Origin: Pseudomonadota bacterium
GTDB lineage: Bacteria > Pseudomonadota > Alphaproteobacteria > Azospirillales > Azospirillaceae
NCBI GenBank assembly: GCA_023413605.1
Contig: JAEZPL010000485.1
Location: forward strand, 1-10,449
Direction: 5' to 3'
DNA length: 10,449 nt
Shown: positions 1 through 5,519 of the stretch, piece by piece
How the letters are laid out: every line of letters starts with the position of its first letter
Position numbering within the stretch: the first letter of the stretch is position 1
Made by a program: the position numbers and the translations under genes
Notes under the pieces: model-generated
What the model was told of the DNA's origin: nothing
Database searches by the model: none
Seen by the model: the letters and a program-made list of their open reading frames with translations, nothing else

Positions 1-854
1 CGGACTTCGAGGAGTATTTCGGCGACTCCCTGTCCTCCATCGACAACATGGTGGACCGCTCGCCGGAAGGGCAGCTGGAGGTGGCGGGCGGCTGCCTGCG
101 CTACCTGCACAACTGCAACTGGAAGATGTTCGTCGAGAATCTGAACGACACCATGCATCCCATGGTGGCGCATGAATCGGTGGCCGGCACCGCCAAGCAG
201 CTGTGGGCCGACAAGCCCGCCGACATGCCGAAGCCGATGGCGGTGGAGATCATCACGCCCTTCGCCAGCGACTATCAGTTCTTCGACAAGATGGGCGTGC
301 GGGTGTTCGAGAACGGGCACAGCTACACCGGCGTTCTCGGCAGCATCCATTCCAACTATTCGTCCATTCCGGGCTACGAGGACAGTCTGATCGCGGCGTA
401 CGGCGCGGACAAGACCCGCGACATTCTGGGCACGGTGCGCCACAACACCGTCTATTACCCCAGCCTGACCATCAAGGGCGCCATCCAGGCGATCCGCCTC
501 GCCAAGCCGATCGCGGCGGACAAGACGCTGATCGAAAGCTGGACCTTCCGGCTGAAGGGCGCGCCGGACATCCTGCACCAGCGCACGATGATGTACTCGC
601 GCCTGATCAACTCTCCCATGTCGCCGGTCGGGCACGACGACCTGCACGCCTACCGCTCCATCCAGGAAGGGCTGCACACCGACGGCAACGACTGGGTCAG
701 CCTGCACCGCGACTATGACGAGAGCGAGTGCGCGGCCAAGGATCTGACGGTCAACGGCACCAGCGAGATTTCCATGCGCAACCAGTTCCGTGCCTGGGCC
801 AGATACATGCACCCTGTGGAGAACGCGGCCGAAAACGCGGAGGTGAAGTCATGA
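1..854 (+). CDS. Rieske non-heme iron aromatic ring-hydroxylating oxygenase, alpha subunit (5'-partial, C-terminal catalytic domain)
   Basis: This is the large catalytic subunit of a Rieske oxygenase, which would use O2 and electrons from a ferredoxin/reductase to hydroxylate an aromatic ring. The reading frame is open from base 3, so the ATG at 48 is internal and the start and Rieske [2Fe-2S] domain lie upstream of the window. The mononuclear iron site is clear: an N-D-x2-H-x4-H motif gives Asp (codon 147-149), His (156-158) and His (171-173). A C-terminal HDD (633-641) supplies the expected third, carboxylate ligand. The stop overlaps the start of the beta-subunit gene (ATGA, 851-854), as is usual for alpha/beta pairs. 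The following CoA ligase, SDR and MarR genes suggest an aromatic-acid catabolic operon. The family is certain. The substrate is not readable; benzoate-, anthranilate- or indole-acetate-type acids are all possible. Confidence 0.93.
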   Translation, partial: DFEEYFGDSLSSIDNMVDRSPEGQLEVAGGCLRYLHNCNWKMFVENLNDTMHPMVAHESVAGTAKQLWADKPADMPKPMAVEIITPFASDYQFFDKMGVRVFENGHSYTGVLGSIHSNYSSIPGYEDSLIAAYGADKTRDILGTVRHNTVYYPSLTIKGAIQAIRLAKPIAADKTLIESWTFRLKGAPDILHQRTMMYSRLINSPMSPVGHDDLHAYRSIQEGLHTDGNDWVSLHRDYDESECAAKDLTVNGTSEISMRNQFRAWARYMHPVENAAENAEVKS

Positions 855-1342
855 GCGTCGCCAACCCGCCGACCGAGGCCGACCTGATCCGCTTCGTCAC
901 CAACGAGGCCCGGCTGATCGACACCCGCCAATTCGAGGCCTGGTACGATCTGTTCGCGGAGGATGGCTATTATTGGGTGCCGCTGACTCCCGGCCAGCCG
1001 GACGGCATCAACCACACCTCGCTCGCCTACGAGGACCGCTTCCTGCTGCAATTGCGGATCGAGCGGCTGAAGACCCCCAACGCCTTTGCCCAGCATCCGC
1101 AGAGTCGCTGCCTGCACGTGCTCCAGCAGCCGGAGGTCGAGACCTACGACCCGGAGGCCAACAACTACGTCACCCGCACGCCCTTCCTTTACGTCGAGAC
1201 GCGCGGCGACGAGCAGCAGGTCTACGCGGCCACGGCCTTCCACCACCTGCGCACCGAAGGCGGGGCCTTGAAGATCCGGCTGAAGCGCGTCGACATCCTG
1301 AACTGCGACGCCGCCCTGCCGTCCATCCAACTGTTCCTGTGA
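851..1342 (+). CDS. Aromatic ring-hydroxylating dioxygenase, beta (small) subunit
   Basis: This 163-residue protein is the usual size of the small subunit of alpha3beta3 Rieske dioxygenases (SnoaL/NTF2-like fold). It is structural and not catalytic. Family hallmarks are the N-terminal helix region around residues 17-43 (EARLID, then WYDLFAEDGYYWVP) and the C-terminal strand around 145-163 (KRVDILNCDAALPS). The ATG at 851 overlaps the alpha-subunit TGA. This start gives a protein that begins just before the conserved first helix and implies translational coupling, so I prefer it to the other-frame ATG at 728. The gene has no frameshift. The stop (1340-1342) lies within a GAAGAGG stretch that probably serves as the ribosome-binding site of the next gene. 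The presence of a beta subunit argues for a dioxygenase of the benzoate/naphthalene type and against a phthalate-type alpha-only oxygenase. Confidence 0.93.
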   Translation: MSVANPPTEADLIRFVTNEARLIDTRQFEAWYDLFAEDGYYWVPLTPGQPDGINHTSLAYEDRFLLQLRIERLKTPNAFAQHPQSRCLHVLQQPEVETYDPEANNYVTRTPFLYVETRGDEQQVYAATAFHHLRTEGGALKIRLKRVDILNCDAALPSIQLFL

Positions 1343-1356
1343 AGAGGTCCCGCAGC

Positions 1357-2979
1357 ATGGCGTCGGACACTGTGTTCACGGCGTTCCGCGCCACGGCGGA
1401 GCGCTGGCCGGACAACCCGTTCCTGCACATCCTGCCGGAAACGGCCGGCTACTATGGCATTGCGCCGGGCACCATCCCCTATGGCGAGGCGCTGGCCGTC
1501 GTGGAGCGGCTGGCCGGCGCCTACCGCGAGGCCGGCTATGGCCACGGGCACCGCGTCGGGCTTCTGCTGGAGAACCGGCCGGCCTTCTTCCTGCACTGGC
1601 TGGCGCTGAACGCGCTGGGTGCCGGTGTGGTCCCGATCAACGCGGAGTTGCGCGCGGCGGAGCTGGAATACCTGATCGGCCACAGCGAGCTGTGCGCCGC
1701 CGTGACCCTGCCGGACCGCCGCGCCGACCTGGAGGCCGCCGCCGCGCGAGCCGGGCGGTCGGTCGCCCTGTTCGGGCCGGACGAGGCCGTGGCACCGGCG
1801 CCGGAGCCGCCGCCGAAGGCGGGGCAGGGGGTAGACGCGGGCAGCGAATGCGCGCTGCTCTACACCTCCGGCACCACGGGGCGGCCGAAGGGCTGTGTGC
1901 TGCCGAACGCCTACTTCACCGGGGCGGGGCGCTGGTACAACGACATCGGCGGCCTGTGCAGCCTGCGGCCGGGCGTGGAGCGGCTGATCACGCCGCTGCC
2001 CATGGTGCACATGAACGCCATGGCCTATTCGACCATGGCCATGGTGATGTCCGGCGGCTGCATCGTGCCGCTCGACCGCTTTCACCCCAAAAGCTGGTGG
2101 GCCAGCGTGCGGGAGAGCGGGGCGACCATCTGCCATTACCTGGGCGTCATGCCCTCCATGCTGATGAAGGCCCCGGCCGGGCCGGACGACCGCGCGCACG
2201 CCCTGCGCTTCGGCTTCGGGGCCGGCATCGACGGGCGCCTGCACGCTGCCTTCGAGGAACGCTTCGGCTTCCCTCTGCTGGAGGCCTGGGCGATGACCGA
2301 GACTGGGGCCGGCGCCGTGGTGATCGCCAACCACGAGCCGCGCAAGGTCGGCACCGCCTGCTTCGGCCGGCCGGAACCGGCGGTGGAGATCCGGCTGGTG
2401 GACGACGAGGGACGCGACGTGCCGGACGGGCAACCCGGCGAACTGCTGGTGCGGGCGGCCGGCGGCGACCCGCGCGCCGGCTTCTTCGCCGAATATCTGA
2501 AGGATCCGGAGGCGACGCGCGAGGCGTGGGAGGGCGGCTATTTCCACACCGGTGATCTCGTGCTGCGCGACGGCGACGGGCATCTGCACTTCGTGGACCG
2601 CAAGAAGAACGTGATCCGCCGCAGCGGCGAGAACATCGCGGCGGTGGAGGTGGAAAGCGTCCTGCGCCGCCATCCGCTGGTGCGGGAGGTCGCGGTGGCC
2701 GCCACGCCCGATCCCGTGCGCGGGGACGAGGTGCTGGCCTGCGTGATCCCGGCCGAGCCGTTGGCCGACGACCGGTTGGCGGAGGTCGCCGGTGCCATCG
2801 TGGATTACTGCCTGGACGAGCTCGCCTACTACAAGGCGCCGGGCTATGTGGTGTTCGTCGATGCCCTGCCGCTGACCGCGACGCAGAAGATTTCCCGCGG
2901 GGAGTTGAAGACGCTCGCCCGCGACCTGCCGCAGTCGCCCCGCGCGGTGGACACCCGCGCTCTCAAGAAACGCCGCTGA
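1357..2979 (+). CDS. AMP-forming acyl-CoA synthetase / CoA ligase (ANL superfamily)
   Basis: This 540-residue, full-length ANL enzyme would activate a carboxylic acid with ATP to an acyl-adenylate and transfer it to CoA. The ATP-binding P-loop YTSGTTGRPKG is at residues 169-179, and the A5 motif WAMTETGAG is at 311-319. YFHTGD is at 395-400, with Asp400 binding the ribose. The hinge region DRKKNVIRRSGENIA is at 414-428, and the catalytic C-terminal lysine of TATQKISRGEL is Lys511. The start at 1357 has an AAGAGG (1342-1347) nine bases upstream. An in-frame extension to 973 would overlap the beta-subunit gene out of frame and is rejected. The overall style is like CaiC and other short-chain or carnitine-type ligases, but an aromatic acid substrate is equally plausible in this operon. 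It may activate either the oxygenase substrate or a ring-opened product. Activity class is secure; substrate is unknown. Confidence 0.92.
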   Translation: MASDTVFTAFRATAERWPDNPFLHILPETAGYYGIAPGTIPYGEALAVVERLAGAYREAGYGHGHRVGLLLENRPAFFLHWLALNALGAGVVPINAELRAAELEYLIGHSELCAAVTLPDRRADLEAAAARAGRSVALFGPDEAVAPAPEPPPKAGQGVDAGSECALLYTSGTTGRPKGCVLPNAYFTGAGRWYNDIGGLCSLRPGVERLITPLPMVHMNAMAYSTMAMVMSGGCIVPLDRFHPKSWWASVRESGATICHYLGVMPSMLMKAPAGPDDRAHALRFGFGAGIDGRLHAAFEERFGFPLLEAWAMTETGAGAVVIANHEPRKVGTACFGRPEPAVEIRLVDDEGRDVPDGQPGELLVRAAGGDPRAGFFAEYLKDPEATREAWEGGYFHTGDLVLRDGDGHLHFVDRKKNVIRRSGENIAAVEVESVLRRHPLVREVAVAATPDPVRGDEVLACVIPAEPLADDRLAEVAGAIVDYCLDELAYYKAPGYVVFVDALPLTATQKISRGELKTLARDLPQSPRAVDTRALKKRR

Positions 2980-2998
2980 CCAAAGGGAGAGGCCCTCC

Positions 2999-3724
2999 AT
3001 GGACCGTAAATGCGCCGTCGTTACCGGGGGCAGCGCCGGGATCGGAAAGGCCATCGTCGAGGCGATGCTGACCGCCGGGTACGAGGTCGTGTCGCTCGCC
3101 CGCCGTCCGGCGGACATCGACCATCCGCGCCTGCACTCCGTCCTGGCCGACCTGACGGACGCCGCGGCGACGGCGGAAGCCGCGGGCGAGATCGCGCGGC
3201 GCTTCGCGCCCACCACCATCGTCCACAACGCGGGCGTCATCCGCCCGGCCCTGCTGCCGGAGGTACGGCTTGAGGACCTGAGCGCGCTGGTGAACCTGCA
3301 CCTCGCCGCGGCGATCAGCCTGACCCAGGCCAGCCTGCCGGCGATGCGGGAGGCCGGCATGGGCCGCGTCGTTCTGCTGTCGTCGCGGGCGGCGCTGGGC
3401 CTTCAGACCCGCACCGCCTATTCCGCCACCAAGGCCGGCATGCTGGGCATGGCGCGCACCTGGGCGCTGGAACTGGCGCCGCAGGGCATCACCGTCAACG
3501 TCGTGGCGCCCGGGCCGATCAAGTCGGACATGTTCCACGAGGTCGTGCCCGCCGGCAGCGAGAGGGAAAGCCAGCTTGCCGCCTCCATCCCCGTGCGCCG
3601 CATCGGCCTGCCGGAGGACGTGGCGCGGGCCGTCCTGTTCTTCGCCGATCCGGCGAACTCCTTTGTCACGGGGCAGGTGCTGTATGTTTGCGGCGGCACC
3701 AGTGTTGGCAGTCTCGCACTCTGA
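2999..3724 (+). CDS. Short-chain dehydrogenase/reductase (SDR, classical)
   Basis: This is a 241-residue NAD(P)-dependent oxidoreductase of the classical SDR family. The nucleotide-binding TGGSAGIGK is at residues 9-17, NAG at 77-79, the catalytic serine in LLSSR at about 128-129, and YSATK with Tyr141 and Lys145. PGPI follows at 171-174. The catalytic triad is complete. The start is 19 bases after the ligase stop, with GGGAG at 2985-2989 as Shine-Dalgarno, so the gene is part of the same operon. Next to a ring-hydroxylating dioxygenase, a cis-diol dehydrogenase (BenD-like) or an alcohol-to-ketone oxidation of a hydroxylated intermediate is the natural guess. A 3-hydroxyacyl-CoA dehydrogenase role is also possible because of the neighbouring CoA ligase. 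Family is certain and substrate unknown. Confidence 0.92.
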   Translation: MDRKCAVVTGGSAGIGKAIVEAMLTAGYEVVSLARRPADIDHPRLHSVLADLTDAAATAEAAGEIARRFAPTTIVHNAGVIRPALLPEVRLEDLSALVNLHLAAAISLTQASLPAMREAGMGRVVLLSSRAALGLQTRTAYSATKAGMLGMARTWALELAPQGITVNVVAPGPIKSDMFHEVVPAGSERESQLAASIPVRRIGLPEDVARAVLFFADPANSFVTGQVLYVCGGTSVGSLAL

Positions 3725-3758
3725 TCGCTTTGGCCCTCTGATCACTTCGGGAAACGCC

Positions 3759-4241
3759 ATGGCCGACCTCGCCCTCTCCACGCCCCCGGCCGCGGCCGGG
3801 GATGAGCGGTTCATCGACGATTACCTGCTCTACCTGCTGGCGCGGGCGAGCCACGTGGCGAGCGCGCAGTTCCACGAACGGTTGGTCGGGCGCGGCATCT
3901 CCGTGCCGGTCTGGCGCGTGCTCGCCGTGCTGGCGGGCACGGACGGGTTGACCGTGGGGGAACTGGCCAAGGGTGTGCTGTTCAAGCAGCCGACCCTGAC
4001 CAAGGTGGTGGACCGCATGGCCGCCGATGGGCTGGTGGAGCGCGTTCCGGGGGAGGGCGACCGCCGCCGCGTCCTGGTCCGCAGCACGGCGAAGGGGCAG
4101 GACCTCGTCGCCGGCCTGCTGGTCGAGGCCAAGGAGCACGAGCGCGGCATCCTCGCCAGCTACACCCGCGAGGAGGCCCTCGCGCTGAAGGAGGTTCTGC
4201 GCACCCTGATCGACCGCAGCGACGATGTGGGGGAAATGTAA
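3759..4241 (+). CDS. MarR-family winged-helix transcriptional regulator
   Basis: This 160-residue regulator has MarR architecture: N-terminal dimerisation helices (about 17-45), a winged helix-turn-helix (about 62-98, with LTVGELA and QPTLTKVVDRM), and a wing carrying the diagnostic DRR at 101-103. A C-terminal dimerisation helix follows. The ATG at 3759 lies 34 bases after the SDR stop. An in-frame upstream ATG at 3576 would sit inside the SDR gene and adds non-MarR sequence, so it is rejected. The Shine-Dalgarno is weak (CGGGAA). MarR proteins in aromatic catabolic operons often repress them and respond to a substrate or its CoA thioester. As the last gene of this operon, autoregulation is likely but inferred. 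No clear operator is visible right next to it; the relevant promoter is probably upstream of the window. Confidence 0.92.
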   Translation: MADLALSTPPAAAGDERFIDDYLLYLLARASHVASAQFHERLVGRGISVPVWRVLAVLAGTDGLTVGELAKGVLFKQPTLTKVVDRMAADGLVERVPGEGDRRRVLVRSTAKGQDLVAGLLVEAKEHERGILASYTREEALALKEVLRTLIDRSDDVGEM

Positions 4242-4256
4242 TCAATCCGCCGTCTG

Positions 4257-4285
4257 TTGAGATTGCCGGGGGTGGCCGCTAATGT
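4257..4285 (+). promoter_or_regulatory. Candidate sigma70-type promoter for the TetR gene
   Basis: TTGAGA (4257-4262) matches the -35 consensus at five of six bases. A 17-bp spacer leads to TAATGT (4280-4285), a weaker -10. The start codon follows 21 bases after the -10, so the leader would be short. This would let the TetR gene be transcribed separately from the MarR-ended operon; no terminator is visible between them, so read-through is also possible. Confidence 0.4.
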
Positions 4286-4306
4286 CCCCCCGTCACGGGT
4301 GGAGCG

Positions 4307-4918
4307 ATGGCGAAGAGGACAAATAGGACCGGAACGGACGGATGCGCCCGGCGCGTGCGGGGCGCGGTGGCGCAGAGCCATCTTCTGGACGCCGCGGTCG
4401 AGCTGTTCCAGCGCGAGGGCGTGCGCGCCGTCGGCGTCGATGCCGTGGTCAAGCGGGCCGGCGTCAACAAGATGAGCCTCTACCGCCAGTTCGAATCCAA
4501 GGACGCGCTGGTCGCCGCCTACCTGAAGCGCAAGGACGAGGAGTTCTGGCAGCGCTGGGACGCCAGCCTCGCCAAGCATCCCGGCGAGCCGCGCCGGCAG
4601 CTGTTGCAGATCATCACCGACGTGGCGGAGCGGGCCTCGGCCCCCGGCAACCGGGGCTGCCCCTTCGTCAACGTGGCGGCGGAGTTCCCCGACCCGGATC
4701 ATCCGGTCCGCCAGCTCGTCGCCGCGAACAAGGCGGCCCTGCACGAGCGGCTGGCGTCCCTCGCCGCCGCGGCCGGGGCGAAGGACCCGTCCTGGCTCGC
4801 CCACGCCCTGGCTTTGCTGATCGAAGGCGCCTACGCGGCCAGCCAGACCTATGGGCCATGCAACGGCCCGACCAAAGTCCTGCCGGACATAGCGGAGCGC
4901 CTGATCGACTCGGCATAA
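4307..4918 (+). CDS. TetR-family transcriptional regulator
   Basis: This 203-residue TetR/AcrR-type repressor has an N-terminal three-helix DNA-binding domain at about residues 22-68. Its recognition region, VDAVVKRAGVNKMSLYRQF, spans about 44-62. A helical ligand-binding domain follows, containing the characteristic GNRGCPFVNVAAEF stretch at 114-127. The chosen ATG at 4307 is preceded by GGTGGAG with short spacing and leaves a basic N-terminal tail typical of the family. It lies 65 bases after the MarR gene and 139 bases before the iorA-like gene, on the same strand. A perfect palindrome in the promoter of that next gene (4951-4962) is the likely binding site, so it probably represses the molybdenum hydroxylase genes until a ligand binds. 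The ligand is unknown; an aldehyde or N-heterocycle handled by the hydroxylase is plausible. Confidence 0.93.
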   Translation: MAKRTNRTGTDGCARRVRGAVAQSHLLDAAVELFQREGVRAVGVDAVVKRAGVNKMSLYRQFESKDALVAAYLKRKDEEFWQRWDASLAKHPGEPRRQLLQIITDVAERASAPGNRGCPFVNVAAEFPDPDHPVRQLVAANKAALHERLASLAAAAGAKDPSWLAHALALLIEGAYAASQTYGPCNGPTKVLPDIAERLIDSA

Positions 4919-4941
4919 AGCCGACTGACGACGTAGGTCTC

Positions 4942-4969
4942 TTGACTTGTTACCGATCGGTACGAAAAT
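4942..4969 (+). promoter_or_regulatory. Candidate promoter of the iorAB-like operon
   Basis: TTGACT (4942-4947) matches the -35 consensus at five of six positions. A 16-bp spacer leads to GAAAAT (4964-4969), which matches the -10 at four of six. The inferred transcript would have a leader of roughly 80 bases before the ATG at 5058. The spacer is filled by a perfect palindrome, which strengthens the case that this is a regulated promoter. Confidence 0.55.
4951..4962. promoter_or_regulatory. Candidate TetR operator: perfect 12-bp palindrome inside the iorAB promoter
   Basis: TACCGATCGGTA reads identically on both strands and sits between the putative -35 and -10 elements. Two further symmetric base pairs flank it after a two-base mismatch. 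Length, symmetry and placement are typical of TetR-family operators that block RNA polymerase, and a TetR gene lies directly upstream. No second copy is visible upstream of the TetR gene, so autoregulation by the same site is not supported here. Confidence 0.6.
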
Positions 4970-5057
4970 GTGCGGCAAGCTCGGGCAACGAGCGGCACAG
5001 GGTTGGCCCGACCTACCGGAAGCCACCCGACCGGAAGATTAGAGACAGGAATCACCC

Positions 5058-5516
5058 ATGATCCGCTTGAACATCAACGGGCAGGAACGCGACGTCGACG
5101 TTCCGCCCGACATGCCGCTGTTGTGGGTCCTGCGGGACGAGCTGAACATGACCGGCACCAAGTTCGGCTGCGGCATCGCCCAGTGCGGCGCCTGCACCGT
5201 GCATGTGGACGGCACGCCGATGCGCTCCTGCCAGATGCCGGCGGAATCCGCCGTCGGCACGAAGATCACGACCATCGAAGGCATCAACGGCAAGGTCGCG
5301 GAGGCGGTGCAGACCGCCTGGCAGACGCTGGACGTGGTGCAGTGCGGCTATTGCCAGTCCGGCCAGATCATGAGCGCCGTGGCGCTGCTGACCGACAACC
5401 GCAACCCCACGGACAGCGACATCGACGCGGCCATGGACGGCAACGTCTGCCGCTGCGCCACCTACCCGCGCATCCGCGCGGCGATCAAGGACGCCGCCAA
5501 GGCGATGGGGGCCTGA
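5058..5516 (+). CDS. iorA: [2Fe-2S]-binding small subunit of a molybdenum hydroxylase (isoquinoline 1-oxidoreductase alpha-type)
   Basis: This 152-residue electron-transfer subunit belongs to the xanthine oxidase family and carries two [2Fe-2S] clusters. The N-terminal plant-ferredoxin-type cluster uses Cys38, Cys43, Cys46 and Cys58 (C-x4-C-x2-C-x11-C). The C-terminal helical-domain cluster uses Cys96, Cys99, Cys131 and Cys133 (C-x2-C-x31-C-x-C). It would pass electrons from the molybdenum centre of the next gene's product to an external acceptor. The ATG has AGGA (5047-5050) seven bases upstream. It has no signal peptide, so if the enzyme is periplasmic it must be exported folded together with its Tat-bearing partner. 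Size and pairing match IorA of isoquinoline 1-oxidoreductase. The symbol is by family resemblance only; the true substrate could be another N-heterocycle or an aldehyde. Confidence 0.92.
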   Translation: MIRLNINGQERDVDVPPDMPLLWVLRDELNMTGTKFGCGIAQCGACTVHVDGTPMRSCQMPAESAVGTKITTIEGINGKVAEAVQTAWQTLDVVQCGYCQSGQIMSAVALLTDNRNPTDSDIDAAMDGNVCRCATYPRIRAAIKDAAKAMGA

Positions 5517-5519
5517 TCC

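Noticed and set aside
973..1356. N-terminal extension of the CoA ligase frame
   Set aside because: It overlaps the beta-subunit gene out of frame and gives Arg/Ala/Pro-rich nonsense. The ATG at 1357 has a Shine-Dalgarno and a normal ligase N-terminus.
1222..3360. Long antisense open frame (712 codons) opposite the CoA ligase and SDR genes
   Set aside because: It is a shadow frame. It spans several real genes and their junctions, and shows no domain or plausible initiation region.
3576..3758. Upstream in-frame start for the MarR gene
   Set aside because: It lies within the SDR coding region and adds an Arg/Ser/Pro-rich tail not seen in MarR proteins.
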